NCBI RefSeq assembly: GCF_022479115.1
Contig: NZ_CP092497.1
Span: 2,604,001-2,668,000, forward strand
Source of the DNA: Amycolatopsis sp. EV170708-02-1
GTDB lineage: Bacteria; Actinomycetota; Actinomycetes; Mycobacteriales; Pseudonocardiaceae
DNA: 64,000 nt
Direction: 5' to 3'
Below, in pieces: positions 27,341 through 35,540 of the stretch. The stretch's first letter is position 1, and each line of letters begins with the position of its first letter. The position numbers were made by a program, and so were the translations under genes. The notes below the pieces were generated by a model, which was not told the origin of the DNA, ran no database searches, and saw nothing but the letters and a program-made list of their open reading frames with translations.

Positions 27341-28141
27341 TCAGACGCGCTTCCGGTAAGCCCACGTGGCGAGCGGGAAGAAGACCGCGAGCGCGGCCGC
27401 CATCCAGATCAGCGAGCCGGTCAGCGGACCGGCGATCGGCCCGCCGTTCATCAGCCCGCGCAGGACGTCGGACATCTGCGTCACCGGGCTGATGTCGGCC
27501 CACGCCTTCAGCCAGCCGGGCATGGTGCCGGTCGGGACGAAGACGTTGCTGCCGAAGGTCAGCGGCATCAGCACCACGAACATCAGGCCCTGCACCGCGC
27601 CCGGGCTCTTCACCAGCATCCCGACGAACACCGAGGCCCAGCAGAACGCCAGCGCGAACGCGATGACGAGCGCGATCGCCAGCGCGAACTCGGCCGGTCC
27701 GGTCTGGACGCGGTAACCCATGATCGTCGCGACGACCATCAGCACGACCAGGCACACCAGGTACCGCACGATATCGGCCAGAACGGCGCCGATCAGCGGC
27801 GCCGACCGGGCGATCGGCATCGCGCGGAACCGGTCGAACACGCCCTTGGTGACGTCGGTGTTCAGCTGGACGCCGACGGTCATGCTGGCCTGCAGGATGT
27901 TGAACACCATGATGCCGGGCACGATCATCTGGAGGTAGCCCTCGGTGCTGCCCATGATCGCGCCACCGAACAGGTAGACGAACATGACCAGGAAGATGAT
28001 CGGCGCGATGGTGACGTCGGCCAGCTGCTCCGGGTTCTTGCGGATCTTCAGGATGCCGCGCCAGGCAAGGGAAAGCCCGTGCCGGGTGCTGCTCGACAGT
28101 GAGACGCGCCGTGGTGGTGCGGGCGCTGCGATGGTCGTCAT
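27341..28141 (-). CDS. ABC-2 exporter permease, DrrB-like
   Basis: A 266-residue membrane protein with six predicted helices and the ABC-2 signature around VFDRFRAMPIARSAPLIGAVLADIVRYL. The segment TFGSNVFVPTGTMPGWLKAWADISPVTQM before the last helix is typical of DrrB-type drug-efflux permeases. The ATG overlaps the stop of the ATPase gene (ATGA), so the two are translated together. It probably exports a hydrophobic compound; the substrate is not evident. Confidence 0.9.
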   Translation of the reverse strand: MTTIAAPAPPRRVSLSSSTRHGLSLAWRGILKIRKNPEQLADVTIAPIIFLVMFVYLFGGAIMGSTEGYLQMIVPGIMVFNILQASMTVGVQLNTDVTKGVFDRFRAMPIARSAPLIGAVLADIVRYLVCLVVLMVVATIMGYRVQTGPAEFALAIALVIAFALAFCWASVFVGMLVKSPGAVQGLMFVVLMPLTFGSNVFVPTGTMPGWLKAWADISPVTQMSDVLRGLMNGGPIAGPLTGSLIWMAAALAVFFPLATWAYRKRV

Positions 28142-29115
28142 ACCAGGCTCCCTTCCGGAGTAGCGTCCTTTGTGGACTCGCCGGTCTTCTTGCCGGTCAG
28201 TGCGAGGAACACCTCGTCGAGGCTGGGCAGCCGCAGCGCCAGCTCGTCCGCGGTGATCCCGGCCTCGTCCAGCTTGCGGACCAAAGTGGACAGCAGGACC
28301 GGGTCGGCGACGGGCGCGGTGAGCAGCCCGGTGTCGTCGTCCCGGTTCGGCCGGACCCCGGTGAGCCCGGCCAGGATGCGCTCGACGGCGTCGAGGTCGG
28401 CGAGCGCGGACGGCCGGACCTGCAGCGTCTGGCCGCCGGTCCGCCGCTTGAGCTCGTCGGCCCGCCCGTTCGCCACGACGTGCCCGTGGTCGAACACGGT
28501 GATCGTGTCGGCCAGCTGGTCTGCCTCTTCCAGGTACTGCGTGGTGAGCAGCACCGTCGTGCCGTCCGCGACCAGCGTGCGGACCACGGCCCAGACCTCG
28601 TTGCGGGCGTGCGGGTCGAGGCCGGTGGTCGGCTCGTCCAGGTACAGCACCTTGGGACGGCCGACCAGGCTCGCGGCGAGGTCGAGCCGCCGCCGCATGC
28701 CGCCCGAGTAGGTCTTGATCGCGCGGCCGGCGGCGTCGGTCAGCTCGAACCGCTCCAGCAGCTCTGCCGCGCGCTTCTTCGCGTCCGTCCTCGAGAGTTC
28801 GAGCAGCCTGCCGATCAGGACGAGGTTCTCCGTACCGGAAAGGTCCTCGTCGACCGACGCGTACTGCCCGGTCAGCCCGATCATGCTCCGGACCGCCATC
28901 GGGTTCTTGACGACGTCGTACCCGAAGACGCTCGCGTGGCCGCGGTCCGGCCGGATCAAGGTGGCCAGGATCCGGACGGCGGTCGTCTTCCCCGCGCCGT
29001 TCGGCCCCAGCACCCCGACCACCTTGCCCGCCGGGACCTCCAGATCGACCCCGTCGAGCGCCTTCGTCTCCCCATAGTGTTTGACCAGGCCCTCGGCCCT
29101 GATCGCGTGAGTCAT
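28138..29115 (-). CDS. ABC exporter ATPase, DrrA-like
   Basis: A 325-residue ATPase with Walker A GPNGAGKTTAV, Q-loop LTGQYASVDEDLSGTENL, signature YSGGMRRRLDLAASL, Walker B VLYLDEPTTGLD and H-loop region TTQYLEEAD. The C-terminal ~90 residues form the DrrA-type regulatory tail. The ATG at 29115 is preceded by a strong AGGAGG. It is the first gene of a two-gene operon with the DrrB-like permease and is divergent from the endonuclease/phosphatase gene. Daunorubicin-resistance-type exporters are common beside SARP regulators. Confidence 0.92.
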   Translation of the reverse strand: MTHAIRAEGLVKHYGETKALDGVDLEVPAGKVVGVLGPNGAGKTTAVRILATLIRPDRGHASVFGYDVVKNPMAVRSMIGLTGQYASVDEDLSGTENLVLIGRLLELSRTDAKKRAAELLERFELTDAAGRAIKTYSGGMRRRLDLAASLVGRPKVLYLDEPTTGLDPHARNEVWAVVRTLVADGTTVLLTTQYLEEADQLADTITVFDHGHVVANGRADELKRRTGGQTLQVRPSALADLDAVERILAGLTGVRPNRDDDTGLLTAPVADPVLLSTLVRKLDEAGITADELALRLPSLDEVFLALTGKKTGESTKDATPEGSLV

Positions 29116-29163
29116 CGCTTTCCTCCTGTGGATCTCGCCCGCGGACAAAGGTGCACCCGATGG

Positions 29164-29212
29164 CTGGCAGACCACGCACAGCGCGCTGGCAGCGGCTGAT
29201 AAGCGCTGGTAG
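29164..29212 (-). promoter_or_regulatory. Phased CTGGCAG direct repeats upstream of the exporter
   Basis: CTGGCAG occurs at 29164 and 29186, and the variant CTGGTAG at 29206, giving spacings of 22 and 20 bases, about two helical turns. They lie 49-97 bases upstream of the exporter ATPase start. SARP regulators bind heptameric direct repeats in helical phase, and a SARP gene is the next locus, so this may be its operator. This is inferred from spacing only. Confidence 0.35.
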
Positions 29213-29286
29213 ACGCCGTGTGAGGAGGTTGTGAAGGTGTTGTGGAGACCGCCGCCCCGGCGCGCTCGATCGGCATACTCGACGGC

Positions 29287-30270
29287 ATGGTGATCGAAGA
29301 ACGGGCGGTCCGGCCGCCGGCGCGTCCGGGTGCCGGGCGGAAGCTGGTCAGCGGGCTGCTCATCGCGGCGGTCGTGCCGTTCGCGGTGCTGACCGGGCTG
29401 CGGCTGGTCGGCTACGACGGCAACACGTACACGATCGCGGCGCTCGCGCTCACCCCGTACGCCGGGATCGCGACGCTCGTGCTCGGTGTCCTCGCGCTGG
29501 GGCTGCGCCGCTGGTGGACCGCGGTCGTCGCGCTGGCGCTGACCTGCACGATCGCGTCGCTGGTCCTCCCGCGCGCCTTCGCGAACGAGCAGAAGGCGCT
29601 CGACGGGAAGCACGTCCGCGTCCTGGCGTCGAACATGCTCGGCGGCCGGGCGGATCCGGCCAGGATCGTCGGCTACGTGAAGGAACACCAGGTCGACGTC
29701 CTGAGCCTCACCGAGCTGACGCCCGAGGCGATCAGCGCGCTCGACCGGGCCGGGTTGTTCCAGGTGCTGCCGTATCGCGTGCTGCATCCGGCCGAGTGGG
29801 CGTCCGGCTCCGGGCTGGTGTCGAAGTACCCGCTCACGCCGCTGAAACTGAGCGGCGACTCGGACTACAAGCAGCCCAGCGCGAGTGTGGATCTCGGGGA
29901 CGGCGTCCGCGTCGAGGTCGTCGCGGTCCATCCGTCGGCGCCGATGTGGGACCGGCACGAGTGGGTCGCCGAGGCCAAGGACCTGCCGTACGCCGACGCC
30001 GAGCACGATTTCCGGATCCTGGCGGGCGACTTCAACGCGAGCCTCGACCACGCGCTCTTCCGCGAGCTGCTGACCAGGGGATACGTGGACGCGGCCGATC
30101 AGCTGGGGAAGGCGCTGCAGGGGACCTGGACGAACGGGATGGTGCCGCCGGTGGCGATCGACCACGTGCTGGCGGACAAGCGGACGGCCATCGCGGACTT
30201 CAAGGTGCTGGAGACGCCGGGCAGCGATCACGACGCCGTCTACGCGGAGATCGTGCTGCCCGGGCAGTGA
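29287..30270 (+). CDS. Membrane endonuclease/exonuclease/phosphatase-family protein
   Basis: A 327-residue protein with three N-terminal transmembrane helices (about residues 20-42, 48-70 and 73-95) and an outside EEP hydrolase domain. Domain motifs are VRVLASNMLGG, VDVLSLTELTPE (metal-binding Glu), VAVHPSAP, LAGDFNASLDH and the C-terminal GSDHDAVYAEI (catalytic Asp-His). Such proteins hydrolyse phosphodiesters, nucleic acid or lipid, outside the cell. I start at the ATG at 29287 rather than the GTG at 29242, since the extra codons include a rare ATA that falls within a -10-like CATACT. Confidence 0.82.
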   Translation: MVIEERAVRPPARPGAGRKLVSGLLIAAVVPFAVLTGLRLVGYDGNTYTIAALALTPYAGIATLVLGVLALGLRRWWTAVVALALTCTIASLVLPRAFANEQKALDGKHVRVLASNMLGGRADPARIVGYVKEHQVDVLSLTELTPEAISALDRAGLFQVLPYRVLHPAEWASGSGLVSKYPLTPLKLSGDSDYKQPSASVDLGDGVRVEVVAVHPSAPMWDRHEWVAEAKDLPYADAEHDFRILAGDFNASLDHALFRELLTRGYVDAADQLGKALQGTWTNGMVPPVAIDHVLADKRTAIADFKVLETPGSDHDAVYAEIVLPGQ

Positions 30271-30280
30271 CCCCTCGCGT

Positions 30281-30326
30281 CTCGTGAGTGGTAAGGATGG
30301 TTCTAACCGTCCTTACCACTCACGAG
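30281..30326 (+). repeat. Family A palindrome, copy 2
   Basis: A 22-bp inverted repeat (30281-30302 / 30305-30326) with one G-T pair and a 2-base loop. It lies between the convergent EEP and sirtuin genes. The right arm includes the sirtuin TGA stop (30320-30322), which is formed by the CTCGTGAG of the repeat. Confidence 0.85.
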
Positions 30327-31135
30327 GTGAGCAGCGCGTCCAGTGCTTCGAGGGTTTCCAGGCCGTTGGTCGCGAGGGAAACGCCGCGGCCGTGCCGGAT
30401 CCCGGGTTCGCGCGGGTTGATCCGCACGAGGGCGCCGGTCGCGGCGCTGGCGAGCTCCGAGTATCGCCGCACGGTCGGCACGGCCTGTCCGGCGCCGAGT
30501 TCCACCACCACGAGGTCGCGATGCGTGCGGCGCCACGCGTTCAGCTCGTCGAGCTGCGCCTGGCTGCGCTGCCCGAACCAGTCGTAGTCGCCGAACATCA
30601 GGATGTTGGGCCGGGCGAGACCACCGCAGCGCGGGCAGGACGGCAGCGGGGACGTCGCGCGCATGGTGTCTTCGTCGATCGGGACCTCGACGTCGTCCGC
30701 GGGCCAGATCTCCTTGGTGCACCCTTCGAAGCACTGCAGGTGATGGATGGATCCGTGCGCCTCGGCGACTCGCGGGTAGCCCGCCTTCTGGAACTGTCCG
30801 TCCACATTGGATGTGAAGGCCCGGGTGCCGCCCGGTTTGCGCGCTCCCCACGACAGCAGGAGCCGGAATCCGTCGTGCGGGACGGTGGCGCGGTACAGCG
30901 CGAGCCGATGCCCGTAGAAACCCCAGGCCAGCTCGGGATCCTCGGCGAAATGCCGCGGGTCGGCCAGCTCGACGAAGCTGATGCCCAGCCGCTCGTACGG
31001 TGGATACGCCTTCCAGAAACCTTCATCGCCCCGGAAATCGGGCAGGCCGGAGTCGACGCCCATCCCGGCGCCGGCGCAGACGAGCAGCGCGCCGGCGCCG
31101 TCGATCAGTTCCGCGGCTCGTTCGAGCTCACTCAC
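30320..31135 (-). CDS. Sir2-family NAD-dependent protein deacylase
   Basis: A 271-residue sirtuin. NAD-binding motifs are CAGAGMGVDSGLPDFRG and TSNVDGQFQKAG, and the catalytic base is His127 in EAHGSIHHLQC. A structural zinc site is formed by Cys135, Cys139, Cys167 and Cys170. It removes acyl groups from lysine using NAD. I chose the GTG at 31135, which overlaps the mhuD stop by eight bases (GTGAGTGA), so the two are coupled. Residues upstream of it in frame are antisense of mhuD-type coding. The stop codon lies inside a family A palindrome. Confidence 0.9.
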   Translation of the reverse strand: MSELERAAELIDGAGALLVCAGAGMGVDSGLPDFRGDEGFWKAYPPYERLGISFVELADPRHFAEDPELAWGFYGHRLALYRATVPHDGFRLLLSWGARKPGGTRAFTSNVDGQFQKAGYPRVAEAHGSIHHLQCFEGCTKEIWPADDVEVPIDEDTMRATSPLPSCPRCGGLARPNILMFGDYDWFGQRSQAQLDELNAWRRTHRDLVVVELGAGQAVPTVRRYSELASAATGALVRINPREPGIRHGRGVSLATNGLETLEALDALLTS

Positions 31136-31436
31136 CCGGCTTCGAAGCCTGGACGACCTCGAATTCCAGCAGGTTCGCACCCGTGGAGACCGGCTTCGCG
31201 CGCTCGCCCGCGTGCGCCTCGCGCGCCGGGCCGGACGCCCACGCCTGGTACGCCTCTTCGGACTCCCACTTCGTGTAGACGAAGTACCGCGTCTCGCCCG
31301 AGACCGGGCGGAGCAGCTCGAAGCCGAGGAAGCCGGGCTGATTGTCGACGGCGTGCAGCCGCGCGGCGAACCGCTTCTCCAGCTCGGGGCCTGCGCCTTC
31401 GGGGACCTCGATCGCGTTGATCTTCACGACAGCCAT
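31128..31436 (-). CDS. mhuD: Heme-degrading monooxygenase, MhuD-like
   Basis: A 102-residue antibiotic-biosynthesis-monooxygenase-fold protein. It is strikingly close to M. tuberculosis MhuD (Rv3592), starting MAVVKINAIEVPEGAGPELEKRF in two parts. The residues known to bind heme and shape the reaction are at the same numbers: Asn7, Trp66 and His75 (axial ligand). MhuD opens the heme ring to mycobilin and releases iron, without making carbon monoxide. It is the first gene of a two-gene unit with a sirtuin. No iron box is obvious upstream. Confidence 0.9.
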   Translation of the reverse strand: MAVVKINAIEVPEGAGPELEKRFAARLHAVDNQPGFLGFELLRPVSGETRYFVYTKWESEEAYQAWASGPAREAHAGERAKPVSTGANLLEFEVVQASKPGE

Positions 31437-31497
31437 GCGGCCAGCCTACGACGAAATCCTTTTGCGCCGCGATGTGATGCGTGGGACCTTCCAGACG

Positions 31498-32691
31498 ATG
31501 GCTGACACCAAGATCCTCATCTCCGGAGCGAGCGTCGCCGGACCGGCCTTGGCCTTCTGGCTCACCCGGTACGGCTTCCAGGTGACCGTCGTGGAGCGCG
31601 CGCCGTCGTTGCGCCCCGGCGGCCAGGCCGTCGACCTGCGCGGAACGGCCAAGGAGGTCGCCCGCCGGATGGGGCTCGACGAACGCATCCGCGCGGCCTG
31701 CACGGATACGAAGGGCGAGACGCTCGTCGACCGGAAGAACCGCACGAAGGCCACCATCCGCGCCGACGACTTCGACGGCGACGGCGTCGTCGCGGAGATC
31801 GAGATCCTCCGCGGCGACCTGACCGGAGTGCTCTACGAAGCGACCCGGGAGAGGACGGAGTACGTCTTCGGCGACCGGATCACCGCGCTGGACGAGCGGG
31901 CCGACGGTGTCGGCGTCACCTTCGCGAGTGGTTCGAGGGCGACGTTCGACCTGGTCATCGGGGCGGACGGGCTGCATTCGGGCGTGCGGGCGCTGGTCTT
32001 CGGCGAGGAATCCCGGTTCGTCCGGCATCTGGGTTCGTACCTGGCGTTCTTCACCGTGCCGAACCGGCTCGGCCTGCGGAACTGGGCCGTCGGCTACGAC
32101 GACGTCGGCCGGTCCGCGGGGATCCGCGCCATCCGCGACGGCGACGAGGCGATGGCGTACTTCGGGTTCGCCTCGCCGAAGGTCGACTACGACCATCGCG
32201 ATATCGAGGCGCAGAAGGCGCTGGTCCGCCGGTTCGCCGCCGGGATGGAATGGGAGGCGCCCTGGCTGCTGGACCGGATGGACGAGGCGCCCGACTTCTA
32301 CTTCGACTCGTGCGCCCAGGTGATCATGGAATCGTGGTCGCGCGGGCGCGTCGGGCTGCTGGGCGACGCCGCCTTCTGCCCCTCGCCGCTGTCCGGGCAG
32401 GGCACGAGCCTGGCGTTCGTCGGCGCGTACGTCCTCGCCGGGGAACTCGCCGCCGGTCTCGACACCGGGCTCAAACGCTACGAAGCCGTCATGCGCGAGT
32501 TCGTCGAGAAGACGCAGGAGCTGGGGCGGGAGAACGCGGAGTCGATCTTCGCGAAGTCGCGGACGGCGCTGCGGATGCGGTACCTGGCGATGCGGGTCAT
32601 GCGGCTGAAGCCGTTCGCCGCGTTGGCCTCACGGAAAATGCGGGACGTCGTGAACGGCATCGACCTGCCGGACTACCCGGGCCGCGTTTAG
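31498..32691 (+). CDS. FAD-dependent monooxygenase (PHBH fold)
   Basis: A 397-residue group A flavoprotein monooxygenase. It has the FAD-binding GASVAGPALAFWL fingerprint at the N-terminus, the middle DG motif VIGADGLHSGVR and the GD motif GLLGDAAFCPSPLSGQGTSLAFVGAYVLAGEL. It resembles tetracycline- or aromatic-hydroxylase-like enzymes; the substrate is unknown. An upstream ATG at 31477 is possible. It is divergent from mhuD. The last codons and TAG stop lie inside a 33-base sequence that is repeated downstream. Confidence 0.88.
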   Translation: MADTKILISGASVAGPALAFWLTRYGFQVTVVERAPSLRPGGQAVDLRGTAKEVARRMGLDERIRAACTDTKGETLVDRKNRTKATIRADDFDGDGVVAEIEILRGDLTGVLYEATRERTEYVFGDRITALDERADGVGVTFASGSRATFDLVIGADGLHSGVRALVFGEESRFVRHLGSYLAFFTVPNRLGLRNWAVGYDDVGRSAGIRAIRDGDEAMAYFGFASPKVDYDHRDIEAQKALVRRFAAGMEWEAPWLLDRMDEAPDFYFDSCAQVIMESWSRGRVGLLGDAAFCPSPLSGQGTSLAFVGAYVLAGELAAGLDTGLKRYEAVMREFVEKTQELGRENAESIFAKSRTALRMRYLAMRVMRLKPFAALASRKMRDVVNGIDLPDYPGRV

Positions 32692-32875
32692 AGGACTGAA
32701 CGCGGGAGGGTGCCACGGCGACAGGTCGCGTGGCTCCGAGTCGGCCATGTGATCGGAACGTGCCGTCCGCCGGTGTCGCGAAAGCCACTTTCGGGACATC
32801 AGACGTCGCGAACGTGGCTTTCGCGACGCGCCAATGCGGGGGTACCCGGGCCGCGTTTAGAGGACTGAACGCGGG
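32674..32875 (+). repeat. 33-bp direct repeat with two nested palindrome families
   Basis: The same 33 bases occur at 32674-32706 and 32843-32875, 136 bases apart, without mismatch. Each copy holds a family B palindrome (CGCGTTTAG-N4-CTGAACGCG). The first copy encodes the end and stop of the monooxygenase. Between them lies a perfect 14-bp inverted repeat, GTCGCGAAAGCCAC / GTGGCTTTCGCGAC (32775-32788 / 32814-32827), related to the elements at 2541 and 59108. There is no gene in the 185-base gap. Confidence 0.85.
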
Positions 32876-32876
32876 G

Positions 32877-34316
32877 TCAGCCGCGCAGGGTGCCGGGAAG
32901 GAGTTCGGCGTCCGGCGGGATCGTCGTCCCGTGGAACCACGCGTCGAAGAACGGCCGCAGGTTTTGCTCCGAAAGCTTGATCGTGAACGCCTCGAAGTCC
33001 GCCCACGTCGCGTTGGCGTTCCGGTACGCCGCCGGCCATTCCTTCAGCAGCCGCGCGAACGCGCCTTCGCCGATCTTCCGCCGCAGCGCGTGGACGGCCA
33101 GGATCCCCTTGTCGTAGACGCCGCGGAATTCCTGCCCGGCCCCCATGCCGACCAGTTTCGGCTTCCAGAAATCGGTGCTGCCCCGCATGATTTCGAGGGC
33201 GGCGCGATAACGGTCGTCCAGGTTCTCGTTGTCCCGCGACTCCTGCCAAAGCCATTGCGCGTACGACGCGAGACATTCGTTGAGGCAGATGTCCGACCAC
33301 GAATTCAGCGTCACCGAATCGCCGAACCACTGGTGCGCGGTTTCGTGCACCACGGTGATCAGATCGGCCCACTTCGCGTAGGTCGGCCGGGTCTGGGTCT
33401 CCAGTGAGAAGTGGATGTCCTCGTCGAGATAGATCCCGCCCGCCGCGTCCACCGGATACGGCCCGAACTTCGAGCTCAGGAAGCCGATGATCTCCGGCAG
33501 CCGCCTGCCCGTGTCGCGCCGGTCCTCGGCGCCCGGCGCGTACGCGTTGACCACCGGCGTCCCGTCCGGGAGCGCCATCCGGTCGACGGTGAACTTGTCG
33601 ATCGCGACCGTGGTCAGGTAGGCGGCCACGGGGGTGCGTTCCTGCCAGGACGTCGTGGTCCAGCCGTTCGCCGCGGTCTTCTGGATCTCGCGCCCGTTCG
33701 AGATGACCGTCCAGCCGTCCGGCACGCGGGCGGTCAGGGTGAACATCGCCTTGTCGCGCGGGGTTTCGTTGACCGGATACCAGAACGACGCCGAATGCGG
33801 CTCGCCGACGATGAACGCGCCGCCGTCCTTCGACTTCTGCCAGCCGTTCTCGCTGCCGCCAGCCTTGGGCGTCGCCGACGGATCGCCGCCGTAGAGGACC
33901 TTCGTGCGGAAGCTGGTCCCATTGCGGATCGGCTCGGCGGGCGTCACCACCAGTTCGAACTCGCCTTCGCGGGCGAACTTCGCCGGTTTACCGTCCACTT
34001 CGACGGATTGGACGGTCAGGCCGCGTAAGTCCAAGTTGTACCGATTGAGGTCTTGGGTCGCTTTCGCGATCACCGTGGTGTCGCCGTCGAGACGCCCTTT
34101 CGCGGGGTCGTAAGTGATCCCGACCTGGTATTCGGTCGCGTCGTAGCCGCCGTTTCCGTCCATCGGGTAATACGGGTCGCCCGCGCCCGACGCGCCCGGC
34201 GCTGGGTTCATCGGCGGCGGAGGGGGCGTGGCCGGAGGAGGATCGGCGCTGCAGCCGATAATCAGGGCGCAGACGACCCCCAGGACCAGACCGGCGGCGG
34301 GGACACGGCTGCGCAT
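32877..34316 (-). CDS. M1-family metallopeptidase lipoprotein
   Basis: A 479-residue exported protein with a lipobox (LIIGC, Cys22) and a short Pro-rich linker. The DPYYPMDGNGGYDA segment is shared with the other two copies. The catalytic set is complete: His324-Glu325-x2-His328 (HETAHQWFGDS) and Glu347 (LNECLASY). The position of the GAMEN motif reads GGIYLDED. It is likely tethered to the outer face of the membrane and acts on extracellular peptides. Its start codon lies one base from an ATG of the divergent hydrolase gene. Confidence 0.9.
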   Translation of the reverse strand: MRSRVPAAGLVLGVVCALIIGCSADPPPATPPPPPMNPAPGASGAGDPYYPMDGNGGYDATEYQVGITYDPAKGRLDGDTTVIAKATQDLNRYNLDLRGLTVQSVEVDGKPAKFAREGEFELVVTPAEPIRNGTSFRTKVLYGGDPSATPKAGGSENGWQKSKDGGAFIVGEPHSASFWYPVNETPRDKAMFTLTARVPDGWTVISNGREIQKTAANGWTTTSWQERTPVAAYLTTVAIDKFTVDRMALPDGTPVVNAYAPGAEDRRDTGRRLPEIIGFLSSKFGPYPVDAAGGIYLDEDIHFSLETQTRPTYAKWADLITVVHETAHQWFGDSVTLNSWSDICLNECLASYAQWLWQESRDNENLDDRYRAALEIMRGSTDFWKPKLVGMGAGQEFRGVYDKGILAVHALRRKIGEGAFARLLKEWPAAYRNANATWADFEAFTIKLSEQNLRPFFDAWFHGTTIPPDAELLPGTLRG

Positions 34317-34329
34317 GGAGGGGAGCTTA

Positions 34330-35112
34330 GTGGTGATTCAGCGCGACGGGTTGGTCACTTTCGGCGGTGACGGGCCGCCGATCGTCCTTCTGCACGGCCT
34401 GATGGGCAGGGCGACGACGTGGTGGCGGGTCGCGCGAAGGCTCGAACCGTACGGGCGTGTCCACGGCCTCGACGCGCGCGGGCACGGACGAGGGCCGCGC
34501 GGCGGGCCCTGGCGCACCGAACGGTTCGCCGACGACGTCGCCGAGGTGCTGCGGACCTTCGGCGAACCCGCGGTCCTGATCGGACATTCGATGGGCGGCC
34601 TGCACGCGTGGGTCACCGCGGCCACCCATCCCGAGCTCGTCCGCGCCGTGGTCTGCGAGGATTTCGCGCCGGATCAGCGCGGCCGGACCGTGGACACCTG
34701 GCGCGGGTACTTCGAGTCGTGGCCGGTCCCGTTCCGGTCGCTGGCCCACGTGCGCGAGTTCTTCGGCGACACCGGCGACTACTTCATCGAATGCGTCGAG
34801 GAACGCGAAGACGGCTACCACCTCATCGCGTCACTCCAGGACCTGTACGAGATCGCGGCCGAGTGGGGACGGCGTGATTTCTGGGAATTCGTCGAGCGAG
34901 TCAAATGCCCGCTGCTCGCGATCGAGGGCGAACGCACCGCGATGCCGCACGGCCAGCAGGCCGAGCTGGCCGCACGTGTGCCCGGCGGCCTCGGACGGCA
35001 CATCGTCGTCCAAGGCGCCGGGCACGTGGTGCACGACGAAGCGCCGGAGACCTACCTCGGTGCCGTCGAAGCGTTCCTCTCCGACGTCATCGGTCAGCCC
35101 TTCGCCAGCTGA
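34330..35112 (+). CDS. Alpha/beta hydrolase
   Basis: A 260-residue alpha/beta-fold hydrolase with HGLMGRATTWW (oxyanion-hole region), the nucleophile elbow GHSMGG, and the C-terminal catalytic His in GAGHVVHDEAP. It corresponds in position to M. tuberculosis Rv3591c, close to mhuD and mutY. I prefer the GTG at 34330, eight bases after GGAGG; an ATG at 34315 would overlap the start of the M1 gene. The 3' end overlaps the convergent thioredoxin gene by 19 bases. The substrate is unknown. Confidence 0.88.
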   Translation: MVIQRDGLVTFGGDGPPIVLLHGLMGRATTWWRVARRLEPYGRVHGLDARGHGRGPRGGPWRTERFADDVAEVLRTFGEPAVLIGHSMGGLHAWVTAATHPELVRAVVCEDFAPDQRGRTVDTWRGYFESWPVPFRSLAHVREFFGDTGDYFIECVEEREDGYHLIASLQDLYEIAAEWGRRDFWEFVERVKCPLLAIEGERTAMPHGQQAELAARVPGGLGRHIVVQGAGHVVHDEAPETYLGAVEAFLSDVIGQPFAS

Positions 35113-35528
35113 GCGTCGATCCAGGCGCGCAGCTTCGTTTCGCCCGGGTAGCCGATGTTCCGCGACGACGGCAGTTCCGCGGCGTTGCGGACGCCGACCA
35201 GCGTCGGGAGATAGCGGATGTTGTACCGGGTGGACAGGTCACGGCTCTGGTCGACGTCGACCTCGCCCAGCAGGAACCGGCCGCCGTACTCACCGGCGAG
35301 CCGCTCGATCACCGGCTTCATCTGACGGCACGGCGGGCACCAGGTCGCGCCGAAGTCCATGATGACCAGCTTCTCCTTCGAGATGTTCATGACTTCGGCG
35401 TAGTTGGCCGACGTCACCGTCACCACGTTCTCGGCCGTCGGCGCCGCCGAGGCCACGCCGCCGCCGAAACCGGTGACGAGGGCCAGCACACCGGCCAGCA
35501 CGCAGACGAACCGTTTGCACTTGGACAA
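35094..35528 (-). CDS. Secreted thioredoxin-family protein
   Basis: A 144-residue exported thioredoxin. A signal peptide (residues 1-29, ending ASA-AP) is followed by a thioredoxin fold with the active site WCPPC (Trp63, Cys64, Cys67) in MDFGATWCPPCRQMKPV, and the cis-proline region RYLPTLVG. It probably handles disulfides outside the membrane. It follows the rhodanese gene by 12 bases in the same direction. Its 3' end overlaps the hydrolase gene. Confidence 0.9.
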   Translation of the reverse strand: MSKCKRFVCVLAGVLALVTGFGGGVASAAPTAENVVTVTSANYAEVMNISKEKLVIMDFGATWCPPCRQMKPVIERLAGEYGGRFLLGEVDVDQSRDLSTRYNIRYLPTLVGVRNAAELPSSRNIGYPGETKLRAWIDAQLAKG

Positions 35529-35540
35529 GACGATCTCCTT

